NCBI GenBank assembly: GCA_963791295.1
Contig: CAWBRY010000001.1
Span: forward strand, 248,001-312,000
Origin: CAWBRY01 sp963791295
GTDB lineage: Bacteria > Bacteroidota > Bacteroidia > Chitinophagales > Chitinophagaceae
DNA: 64,000 bases
Direction: 5' to 3'
Below, one piece after another: positions 26,496 through 35,500 of the stretch (position 1 is the stretch's first letter; each line of letters opens with the position of its first letter). The notes beneath the pieces were generated by a model that was not told the origin of the DNA, searched no databases, and saw only the letters and a program-made list of their open reading frames with translations. A program made the translations under genes and the position numbers.

Positions 26496-26551
26496 ACTAC
26501 GTGGTGACAAAAAATGAATTTTGATTTATAGAAAATACGAGAATTTTTTTG
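26496..26551 (+). promoter_or_regulatory. Candidate control region of the GSDH-PKD gene
   Basis: TTTG (26520-26523), 20 bases, TTTTTTTG (26544-26551) is one mismatch from the promoter consensus. ACTACGTGG (26496-26504) and AAATACGAGAA (26533-26543) echo words in the leaders at 16247-17508. The rest of 26552-26730 has no visible feature. Confidence 0.35.
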
Positions 26552-26730
26552 TTTATTTGTGAACACTTGAATGGAACTAATCCGTCGTTCAATCCTTTAG
26601 AATTCCAATCTCCCTCACCAACCGGTGCTTTAACTTCCAATACTCGTTATTAACTGAAAAGCTGTACCATGGCCTTTTAAACATGGACTACTTGCAGAGC
26701 ATTCCTTTTTATATAATATAACCCGGCTTT

Positions 26731-29484
26731 ATGAAACGTCTTTTATCCGTATTGATTCTTACCATCGCTATTAGCGGCAATTATCTTTCTGCCCAAACAT
26801 TTCCCACTGGTTTTTCAAAAACAAATATTGGTTCTGGCTGGAATCAGCCCGTCGGCGCAGCTTTTTCTCCCGACGGTACCAAGTTGTTTGTTTGGGAAAA
26901 AGGCGGAAAAGTTTATATCTGCAAATGGAACAGTGCCACCCAGACTTACAACAAGCAAAGCACTCCCGTGCTGGATATTTCTCCCGAAGTAGGTAACTGG
27001 AGAGACCATGGCTTACTGGGTTTTGCATTGGACCCTGATTATGCAAATAACGGACTCATCTATTTATTATATGTAGTGGATCGACATCACCTGATGGATT
27101 TCGGAACAGTCAACTACAGTCCTTTCACCAGTACCTATTTCCAGGCAACGATTGGGCGTGTAACCCGGTATAAGACGATCAACAATAGCGGCAATGTTGT
27201 TGCTGATCTCACTACGCGTGCGATACTCCTGGGTGAGAACAAAACTTCGGGGATACCTATTTTATATGAATCGCATGGTGTGGGTTCGCTTGCATTTGCA
27301 GCCGACGGTACTTTGTTAGTATCTGCGGGTGATGCCGGAAGTTATAACGTTGTCGATCCCGGAAGTATTAGTCAGACGTACTATGCGCAAGCGCTGGCAG
27401 ACGGGATCATTCGCTCTGGAGAAAATGTTGGATCCTTTCGCTCACAGATCGTTAATTCTCTTTGCGGAAAATTGTTGAGGATCGATCCTGCCACAGGTGA
27501 TGGTGTAAGCAGTAATCCTTTTTATGTGGCTGCAGAGCCTCGTTCACCTCAATCACGTGTTTGGGCTATGGGCTTGCGGAATCCATTTCGGTTTTCTATA
27601 AAACCCAATACGGGTTCTTTTTCACCTGCCACCGGAGATATTGGAGAAATATATATTGGAGATGTGGGTTGGGATGGCTACGAGGAATTGAATATCGTTA
27701 AGAAAGCAGCTACCAACTGCGGCTGGCCTATTTTCGAAGGACATACTTATATGAATGGCTATGCTTCGTTAACCACCGTGAATCCGGATGAACCGAATCC
27801 TTTGCACGATATAAATGGATGTACTCAGCAATACTTTAGTTTCAGGGATTTGATCAGGCAGGCTAATCCGGATAACAATTCGACGATCTATAACCCATGC
27901 AATCAATCGATGCCTATCAGCGGTGAAAATAGTAATCGGTTCATTCATCGACGTCCTGCTATCGACTGGGACCATTGGGAAGATAGTGCCCGGGTTGGAA
28001 TTTTTTCAGGCAATCAAGCCATCGTATCGCAAATCGGATCGCCTTCTTCCAATGTTATTGGTGCTCCATTCAGGGGTAACTGCAGCATCGGTGGTAGTTG
28101 GTATAACGGAAGCATGTTTCCGCAATCATACCATAATACTTTTTTCCAGGCAGATTATGGCGCAGGATGGATCAAGAACATGAACATTGAATTCACCGAC
28201 GTGGTAACCGAGGTAAAACCATTTGCAAAAGGATTCAGTGCGATTGTTTGTGTAGTGGAGAATCCATTGGACGGCAGCCTGGTCTATGTGGATGCAGCAA
28301 CGGGTGTCGGTAGGATTAGGTACACCGGAAACCAGGTGCCTGTAGCAAAGATTAGTTCCGATAAGGTCTATGGCCCTTCGTCACTTTCAGTCAACTTTAC
28401 CGGCAGTAATTCATCTGATCCGGATGGCGGCGGATTAACATATAGCTGGGACTTTGGAGATGGAACTACCAGTACGGCAGCCGATCCGACTACCCACGTT
28501 TTTACAGCGGCAGGCCCTCAAAAATTCGTTGTTCAATTGACCGTAACGGACAATTTGAATGCCTCATCGTCAGACAGTATTATCATTTCTGTAAATAATA
28601 CACCACCTGCCGTCAGCATTACTAGCCCGGCAAAGAATTCTTTCTATCGGCTGGGTGCAGATACGAGTTATGTATGTTCGGCAGTTGTTACTGATGCAGA
28701 ACAAACCAGCGGCGAATTGAGTTATGAGTGGCAAACATTTTTACGGCACAACACGCATGAGCATCCCGAACCAGTGGACACAAATAAGCTCACGACGACC
28801 GATATTTCCCGCATTGGTTGCAATGGCGACTCATATTTTTGGATGATAAAATTGACGGTAACTGACAATGCAGGACTTTCTTCCAGCGATTCGTCAAAGA
28901 TATTTCCCAACTGTGCTATCAACGGTCCTCTTCCACTGCTGCTCCGTTCTTTCAGTGTGGCGGCGCGTAATGATGGTAACCTGGTAAAATGGACAACTGA
29001 ATCTGAAATGGAGTTAGAAGGTTTTGCAGTGGAAAGAAGTTCTGATGCACACCAGTTTCTGGCGATAAATAAACAAGATGCCAGGGGTGGTGCAGGTCAA
29101 ACCGAATACAGCTTTCTTGACAATACCTTTCCCGCGGGTGATAATTATTACCGCTTGAGGATGATGGATAAAACGACAGGCTACTATTATTCCATTATCA
29201 TTCGCGTGATGACAAAAATGGACAGGAGTGATGAGTTGGTGATCAGTCCAAACCCCGTAGAGACGAATTTTTCTTTGGCTGGTTATTTTACTACGAATGG
29301 TCCTGTGCAGATCCAAATTTCGGATGCCAACGGAAGGATCATACAATCGTATAGGGAAACGATCAGCACCGGGTTCAATAATATGCAGGTGAATATTCCT
29401 CAATCATTGCCAGCGGGGATATATTTCATTGAAATAAAGGATAACGCTTTGTTGAGAAAAGCGAAATTTATTAAAGCGCAGTAG
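26731..29484 (+). CDS. Secreted sugar-dehydrogenase-like propeller with PKD domain and T9SS sorting domain
   Basis: 917 residues. Signal peptide (to about residue 22), then a glucose/sorbosone dehydrogenase (GSDH) beta-propeller (about 25-530; WNQPVGAAFSPDGTKLFVWEKGG, RVWAMGLRNPFRFS, GDVGWDGYEELNIVKKAATNCGWP). A PKD domain follows (about 535-630, YSWDFGDGTTST), an Ig-like stretch, a pre-CTD domain (LVKWTTESEMELEGFAVERSS, about 745-825) and a type A sorting domain (ISPNPVETNFSL ... LPAGIYFIEI). Propellers of this family often use PQQ; whether this one is catalytic cannot be told. Expected at the cell surface or released through T9SS. Confidence 0.92.
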   Translation: MKRLLSVLILTIAISGNYLSAQTFPTGFSKTNIGSGWNQPVGAAFSPDGTKLFVWEKGGKVYICKWNSATQTYNKQSTPVLDISPEVGNWRDHGLLGFALDPDYANNGLIYLLYVVDRHHLMDFGTVNYSPFTSTYFQATIGRVTRYKTINNSGNVVADLTTRAILLGENKTSGIPILYESHGVGSLAFAADGTLLVSAGDAGSYNVVDPGSISQTYYAQALADGIIRSGENVGSFRSQIVNSLCGKLLRIDPATGDGVSSNPFYVAAEPRSPQSRVWAMGLRNPFRFSIKPNTGSFSPATGDIGEIYIGDVGWDGYEELNIVKKAATNCGWPIFEGHTYMNGYASLTTVNPDEPNPLHDINGCTQQYFSFRDLIRQANPDNNSTIYNPCNQSMPISGENSNRFIHRRPAIDWDHWEDSARVGIFSGNQAIVSQIGSPSSNVIGAPFRGNCSIGGSWYNGSMFPQSYHNTFFQADYGAGWIKNMNIEFTDVVTEVKPFAKGFSAIVCVVENPLDGSLVYVDAATGVGRIRYTGNQVPVAKISSDKVYGPSSLSVNFTGSNSSDPDGGGLTYSWDFGDGTTSTAADPTTHVFTAAGPQKFVVQLTVTDNLNASSSDSIIISVNNTPPAVSITSPAKNSFYRLGADTSYVCSAVVTDAEQTSGELSYEWQTFLRHNTHEHPEPVDTNKLTTTDISRIGCNGDSYFWMIKLTVTDNAGLSSSDSSKIFPNCAINGPLPLLLRSFSVAARNDGNLVKWTTESEMELEGFAVERSSDAHQFLAINKQDARGGAGQTEYSFLDNTFPAGDNYYRLRMMDKTTGYYYSIIIRVMTKMDRSDELVISPNPVETNFSLAGYFTTNGPVQIQISDANGRIIQSYRETISTGFNNMQVNIPQSLPAGIYFIEIKDNALLRKAKFIKAQ

Positions 29485-29611
29485 GTGAGTGGTGAGTGGT
29501 GAGCGGTCAGTGGTGAGTGGTCAGTGGTGAGTAGAGATGTCAGAATCTAGTATCTAGCTTCTAGTATCAGTTCTTTCTTCTCACCCCTCACCACTCACGG
29601 CTCACAACTCT
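29485..29611. repeat. GTGAGTGG / CTCACCACT inverted repeat with ATCTAGT heptamers
   Basis: Repeated GTGAGTGGT units, then a heptamer run (ATCTAGT ATCTAGC TTCTAGT), then CTCACC/CTCACCACTCAC units that can pair with the left arm. It lies between convergent genes. The right arm runs into the end of the FGE-like gene and supplies its last four codons and stop. Confidence 0.8.
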
Positions 29612-30424
29612 AAACCCCTGGTTACTGAAGGAAGCGTGGATGCTGACCCTTCCTACGTCGTAAGAATTGAAAAAATTACATGCATTCTTGCTGCACCACC
29701 AGGAACCGCCACGGGCGTGCGCTATCTTATTATTTTTTGATTCACCCGGCAATCGGCCAGAGCAAAATTCAAACACATTACCGTACATATCATACAGTCC
29801 CCATGGATTAGCGGAAAAGCTGGCTACCGGTGATGTATATTCGAAACCATCGGAGCTGTCGGCAATTAAATGGTCGCGGCCATGCCAGATATTGGCATAG
29901 TTCTTAATTTCTTCCCGGTCATTCCCCCAAAAATAATCTCCTTCAGAATTGGCGCGGGCGGCGATCTCCCATTCATCAAGCGTAGGAAGACGACAGCCGG
30001 CCCATTGGCAATAAGCCTGGATATCGGCGAAACTGATGGTAGTAACCGGGTGATCCATTTTATTTTCAATGCCGCCGAGACTCCTGCCATTAGGATAGCG
30101 CCAGTAGGCGGTGCTGTCCATTTTCCATTTGAATTCTTTCAAGCCTGGTTCGAAAACCAGCGCATTTTTCATTCTTTCTGCATCGGTCTGATAAGAAGTG
30201 GCCTTTACAAAGGCTTCGAACTGACGGTTGGTTGTTTCCGTCTTTGCAATGAAAAAACTGTCGGTATCCACTCTTCGAAATGGATTGATCAGGTGCCCTT
30301 TCTTGCCGACCGGGTAGCGGCCGGCTGGAACCAATACATATCCACTGTCATGTTGAGAGAACCCAGGGGTAAGAAATAAGATCAATACGACGGTAACCCA
30401 GCTATATCTAATTCTTGTTTTCAT
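29588..30424 (-). CDS. Formylglycine-generating-enzyme family protein, secreted
   Basis: 278 residues. Signal peptide (VVLILFLTPGFSQ, to about residue 24), then an FGE-sulfatase domain over the rest: YVLVPAGRYPVGK, FFIAKTETTNRQFEAFV, HPVTTISFADIQAYCQWAG, RLPTLDEWEIAAR, WGLYDMYGNVFEF, RGGSWWCSKNACN, NQGFRVV. The C-x4-C pair matches the copper-binding active-site cysteines of true FGE, so a real oxidase or a close relative is possible. No sulfatase is in the window. The start overlaps the preceding gene by 17 bases, so the two are co-transcribed. The last residues (SREW) are encoded by the intergenic repeat. Confidence 0.88.
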   Translation of the reverse strand: MKTRIRYSWVTVVLILFLTPGFSQHDSGYVLVPAGRYPVGKKGHLINPFRRVDTDSFFIAKTETTNRQFEAFVKATSYQTDAERMKNALVFEPGLKEFKWKMDSTAYWRYPNGRSLGGIENKMDHPVTTISFADIQAYCQWAGCRLPTLDEWEIAARANSEGDYFWGNDREEIKNYANIWHGRDHLIADSSDGFEYTSPVASFSANPWGLYDMYGNVFEFCSGRLPGESKNNKIAHARGGSWWCSKNACNFFNSYDVGRVSIHASFSNQGFRVVSREW

Positions 30425-31142
30425 TATAGAAATCCGTAGCCCGCTTGAGGATCAGTACTTCATTTGCTTTGTTGTAGACAAGATAGTCCTGGTAGTTGGA
30501 TTCAGTGCCATATAATTTCTTATAAGAAGCGGAACTGACAAAAGGCTCATACTTGTTTTCTTTCATAAGAAGCATGAGTACTGTCAGGATATCATGATCT
30601 TTTTTGTTGGTATTGTAGGTCTTGATCAAAAAAGGTATCATCTCTTTGGCATTCATTTCCATGATAGCCAGTTTGAAGTTAACCCCGACTCGATTGTTCT
30701 TTGAAATACATTCCTTCATTAGCCTAATGATTGAATCCTTGTTGTCTTTGAAAAAACTGACTTGGCGGTCACTCCATGCAAATTCAGTAAAAGCATCGGG
30801 CAGGTAGCTGAAAATTTTCTTATGTTCCTCCTGTATTGGGGGCATGGCATCGCAATTCTGACTAAATGATTCTCCATGAATCATGTTATAGGTAAATTTT
30901 TCCCGAAGAGTAAAGGCAGAATATGTTTTTTCCCTCAACACCTGGTTATATTCGCTGTCTTCGATCACTTGCTTTCGAATGAGCTGATTGACCTTGTCCA
31001 AACTATAAGAAGGATAACTTAACCGCGACCGGAATTTATGGTAAGCCTGGCTTTCAGGACTTGCCTCTTTGTATTCTTCATCAGACTGGGCAGCCGCAGA
31101 AATAGCGAGCACGACGGAAAGCAATAGCGGAGCGAGTTTCAT
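30408..31142 (-). CDS. Secreted protein of unknown function
   Basis: 244 residues. Signal peptide (LAPLLLSVVLAISAAAQS, to about residue 19), then a mostly helical, charged protein with DKVNQLIRKQVIEDSEYNQV, REKFTYNMIHGESFSQNC and NFKLAIMEMNAKEMIPFLIK. The last third resembles HEAT-like helices. I do not recognise the family. It is the first gene of a two-gene unit with the FGE-like gene, which suggests a shared role. Confidence 0.75.
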   Translation of the reverse strand: MKLAPLLLSVVLAISAAAQSDEEYKEASPESQAYHKFRSRLSYPSYSLDKVNQLIRKQVIEDSEYNQVLREKTYSAFTLREKFTYNMIHGESFSQNCDAMPPIQEEHKKIFSYLPDAFTEFAWSDRQVSFFKDNKDSIIRLMKECISKNNRVGVNFKLAIMEMNAKEMIPFLIKTYNTNKKDHDILTVLMLLMKENKYEPFVSSASYKKLYGTESNYQDYLVYNKANEVLILKRATDFYNENKN

Positions 31143-31192
31143 CAGTTTGCTTTTTTATGAAGTTACCAATAAAAGTGAAAAGTTAGACGTAA

Positions 31193-31293
31193 GACGTGAG
31201 TTGTGAGTGGTGAGTTGTGAGTTTCAGGAGAAGCCATCTAGCATCTGGTATCTAGCATCTAGTATCACTCACCACTCACAGCTCACCACTCAC
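31193..31293. repeat. GTGAGTTG/CTCACCACT inverted repeat with ATCTAGC heptamers
   Basis: Left arm GTGAGTTGTGAGTGGTGAG, centre CATCTAGCATCTGGTATCTAGCATCTAGT split into heptamers, right arm CTCACCACTCACAGCTCACC. It has the same layout as 29485-29611 and ends exactly at the pdxA stop codon. Confidence 0.8.
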
Positions 31294-32382
31294 TTATGTC
31301 GCTTCATCAATTTTCTCATCTTCAGCATTGGCCAGGATGGCGGGTGTCATCTTGCGAAGCGGATTCTTGCGGTTCTCTTCATATTCGCTCCGGCGGTTGA
31401 TAATATCAATGCATTCAAACACCGCCGCCATGAAAGATGATGGGTCAGCCTTGTCTTTCCCGGCGATATCGAATGCTACGCCGTGGTCAGGCGAAGTTCT
31501 AACGGCGGGAAGACCCGCAGTATAATTCACTCCTTCACGGGCAGACAAAGATTTAAAAGGAATCAGTCCCTGGTCGTGATACATCGCTAAGACGGCATCA
31601 AATCGATCATGGTTGCGCCGCGCGAAGAACGCATCGGAGCTATAAGGTCCGATCACGAGCATATTATTATTCTTGGCTTCTTTGATAGCCGGCTTGATGA
31701 TACTTTCTTCTTCGGTGCCGATCAGCCCTTCATCTCCTGCGTGAGGATTCAAACCTAATACGGCAATTCTGGGTTTGTCGATCCCAAAATCCTTTTGCAG
31801 ACTTTGGTGCATGATCTGCAACTTGCTCAGAATGGCTTCTTTGGTAATATGCCTGGCAACTTCGCTCACTGGAATATGTTCTGTAAGCAGTCCCACGCGG
31901 AAATTGCCGGAACAAAGCATCATCGCCACATCATTGAGAGCAAACATATTCTTTAAATAAGGCGTGTGTCCCGTAAAATTGAATTCTGCAGATTGGATGT
32001 TCTTCTTATGGATCGGCGCCGTTACCAGTCCATCAATCAGTTTTTGTTTTAATGCTGCAGTAGCGGTTTGCAATGAAAGGATCGCGTACTTGCCCGCCAC
32101 TTCACTCAACTGACCCGGATTGATGGCTGCTTCTTCTTCCCAGCAGCTAAAAACATTCACCTGTTTGTGGTTGACGCGGTTTAATTCCCGGATGCTTTGA
32201 TAATTGAAATTAATTTCCGGAATCGACTTGCGGTAGAAGTTAATTGCTTTATTGGAGGCAAAGATCACCGGTGTACACCATTCAAGGATACGATTATCAG
32301 AAAAGGTCTTAATGATAATCTCAATTCCAATCCCATTCAGATCGCCGCAGCTGATGCCTATGACAGGCTTAATTTGGTTCAT
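31294..32382 (-). CDS. pdxA: 4-hydroxythreonine-4-phosphate dehydrogenase
   Basis: 362 residues. It catalyses the NAD-dependent step before ring closure in DXP-dependent vitamin B6 synthesis, in the cytoplasm. Motifs in order: GISCGDLNGIGIEI (about 9-22), DGLVTAPIHK, FTGHTPYL, LNPHAGDEGLIGTEE, AMYHDQGLIPFK, and NYTAGLPAVRTSPDHGVAFDIAG. The metal-binding His residues of these motifs are present. Length is slightly above the usual 330-340, with a 20-residue charged tail after the family core. It has its own promoter and a leader of about ten bases. Confidence 0.95.
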   Translation of the reverse strand: MNQIKPVIGISCGDLNGIGIEIIIKTFSDNRILEWCTPVIFASNKAINFYRKSIPEINFNYQSIRELNRVNHKQVNVFSCWEEEAAINPGQLSEVAGKYAILSLQTATAALKQKLIDGLVTAPIHKKNIQSAEFNFTGHTPYLKNMFALNDVAMMLCSGNFRVGLLTEHIPVSEVARHITKEAILSKLQIMHQSLQKDFGIDKPRIAVLGLNPHAGDEGLIGTEEESIIKPAIKEAKNNNMLVIGPYSSDAFFARRNHDRFDAVLAMYHDQGLIPFKSLSAREGVNYTAGLPAVRTSPDHGVAFDIAGKDKADPSSFMAAVFECIDIINRRSEYEENRKNPLRKMTPAILANAEDEKIDEAT

Positions 32383-32398
32383 GATATTAACGTTGCGG

Positions 32399-32429
32399 CA
32401 AAACTAAAATTTTTATCGCAAAGAGCAAC
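32399..32429 (-). promoter_or_regulatory. Promoter of pdxA
   Basis: On the minus strand, GTTG (32429-32426), 19 bases, TAGTTTTG (32406-32399). The -7 element is an exact match to TAnnTTTG and the -33 has one mismatch. Confidence 0.65.
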
Positions 32430-32462
32430 GAATAAGAAGTGAGTTATGAGTGTTCTGTAATG

Positions 32463-32510
32463 CCCTGGTGCGTGTCTCACGCACGCCCTGGTGCGTGTCT
32501 CACGCATCAG
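32463..32510. repeat. Two tandem CTGGTGCGTG-TCT-CACGCAC hairpins
   Basis: Copies at 32463-32484 and 32486-32510. Each forms a stem GTGCGTG/CACGCAC or slightly longer with a TCT loop. They lie just past the stop of the 1633-residue T9SS gene on the minus strand. A third copy lies at 45799-45823. They probably act as a transcript-end or REP-like element. Confidence 0.75.
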
Positions 32511-32520
32511 AAGGAATACT

Positions 32521-35500
32521 CTACTTTTTAAGCACCATATTATTAACCACCACGTCCTTGCATTTCACCCGCAAGATATACATACCCGCAGCCATCAGAT
32601 CGAGGTTTCTTAGACTAATGCTATTCACTCCCGAATAAATGGATAAGCTTTTATTGTTAAGCGTCTTTCCGTAGAGATCTATAAGACTGACTTCAATTTT
32701 GGATGCAGTATTTGCAGTTACTTCAAATGATAATTCACTTTTGAATGGATTGACAATATTTCCAATACCGAAGCCCACCGCTCCTTTTACCAGCTGAATG
32801 ATCGCTGAATATTTTTTCCGTCCACCGCCATTGACGATCACGATCCGGTACCAGGCTTTGTCATCAAAATCATCGGGATCAATGAATGAATATAAATTGG
32901 TTTCAGAGGCTGAATTATTCAAACTGCTTACGGTTCCAATATTGCGGAAATTGATTCCATCCAGGCTTCGCTCTATCTCAAAATAAACAGATTCATCTTC
33001 CCTGGACGTACTCCAAAAAAGATGCGTTTGATTATTGACCAATTTTCCATTGAACGAAAGCAAATCGATCTTTAGCGGGATAAAACAATTCATAACGCTG
33101 AGTGTTATGATACTCACTCCATCGGTAAACTGGCAGTTCGTATTTGCGAGGTTTGGAACTGTAGTGGCGACGATAACGCGATAAAGGTCTCCGCTGTCTG
33201 ACAGTAAGGTTTGGGATGGAGGAATGGTATAAGAAGAAACGTATTGATAGGCCGAGCCATTCCAGCTGGGTGTGACTGGTCCCAGCGCTGCCGTTACATC
33301 TGTCCAGGAAGATCCACTATTAGTAGATCGCTGCCATTTATAATTTGTATAGTTATTAAAATAAGATCTGACGGTATCATTGATTGTAAGCGTATTTGAA
33401 TCACAAACAGTAGGTACCAGCGAAGGAGAATAACTCATATTAGGTAGACAGGTAGCTACATTGATGTCATCCAATGCCCAGTCATTACCTCCTCCTCCCG
33501 GCGCATTATTACGAATAGTTAGAGTAAATGAAGTCTGGGTAATCCCTGTCAAATAAGTAAATCCTCTTTTAACCCAGCTATTGGTGGAATCCGAACCCGT
33601 CGGAGTCGTTCCTGAATACCTCAGGTTTCCTGTTGTATAGTAATCGGTTCCGTTGACCTGGAAAGCGAGGTTGGGTTGAACGCCGGAAGAATCGCCGGTA
33701 GCCAGTGGAATATAACCTCCGCCCGATGCTCCAACACCATTTGAATCACAACCGCACTTATAGCAAATGTTTCGCATCCATGCCGATATCTCATAGTAGG
33801 TATTCGGACATAAATTGGAAACAGTATACTGAAATGCCGTGTCGGTCTTATATGCAGAGTTAATAATGAGCATGTATCCGCAGGGATTGGTCGCACTCAC
33901 GGGTTTAGTAGTATCACAGGGAGGGTTGCCCTTTGCTGTATTGCTCGCCCCCGTATGGTCACCAATGATATCCCATAGAGTAAACACTCGATAACTGGGA
34001 GAGCTTCCATCGGCCTTACCCCACGTATTTAACAGAGTAAATCGTGCACTGGTATTATTTGCTATTCCGTAATAATAGTCCTGTGGTCCCTGGGGAGATC
34101 CGGATTGAAAATAAGCATAAGTATAGGTTGGGGTATACGGAGACGTTCCGCGGTTCCTTGCAAGCGGCACGCCACTGGAAGGAACTCCAAAGGTTCCATT
34201 GGACTCGACTCCTACTGCATTTAAAGAAGACACAGCATTTGGACAGAGACCCGGACTCTGATATACGATTAAACTATCCCGGTTAAAATTGATCTTGTTA
34301 TACACGCCGGTCGCCGTGTCGCGATAGGTAATCGCACCTCCTTTGTAATTAATCTTGGTATTATAACTGGCGTAGACGACCACCCTGTATGTCGCCATGA
34401 TGATGCAGGTGCTATTATAGAAAGAAGGTTTTGAGGTATTCCTGAGTCTGCCCCGGCTGGAACTATTAGCATTAGGGCCAAGATTGATTTGTATGACTGT
34501 ATCCAGCCCCGACGCGAGTCTCCATCCTGCATCTGCATCAAAATTATCACTGAATGGAGAGCCGAATATTTTTCCTTCATTGGTTCGTAATGTTATCGAA
34601 CCGGGAATCAATCTTAAACCTCTTAAATGATAAAGTGTATCGTAGAATGCAAGACTATCCGTAGCCTTACTGAAAATAACGAAGGTGGCTCTTATTTCTA
34701 GCGTGTCGCCGGGGTCCACAGTCCCTCCGTTTAATCCTTTAGTGACATTGATATAGCTCTTACTATAATCAACGCGACCTGCCGCCTGGTCAGTGATGCA
34801 TATATTGAATGTCCACGTGCCCGAGCTAGGGACAGTTGAACTGTTTGTAGATATCCTGACAAAATATGTAGCGCCAACAGTTAGTCCAGCACCACCCGGT
34901 GAAGTAGCCGTATTCAATGAAGTCGACGTGCCGCAAGCAATAGAGCCCCAACTGCCGCAGGATCCAGAAAGAATTTGGATCCTGGGTGAAGCAGTATTAA
35001 AGCTGGCACCCACGCTGCTGAGAGTAATTGTCGGGTAAGCTGTTTCAGCGACAAACGAATACCAAACATCTGCAGAACTGGCATTTCCGCAGGACCCGGG
35101 AACACTGGCGGTTGAGGTAGCGGCATACAAGGTGCCGGCTGTGTTAGCACAGGCCGTTGCCGAATTAAGTGTAATTGCACCCGAGCAAGCGTCGTTCGCA
35201 GGAGCAGGATCTGTAACACAGATATCAAAATCCCATGCAGCCGCTCCACCTGAAAGCGCATTGTTTGTAAATACCCTGACGAGATAAGTTGAACCAATCG
35301 TAAGCGAAGTTGCCGGAGTCAGGTTGAGGGTTGTTGTATTCGTACCACTGACACAATTATTGGAATTAGCATTTAGAGTGGCCACCGTACATGAAGTGGT
35401 GTTGAAAAGCTGCAGGCGCGGAGCGTTGTCCATGCTGCTGCCCATACCGCTCAAAGCAATGGTTGGGGAAGTACTTAATGCGACGAATGAATACCAAACG

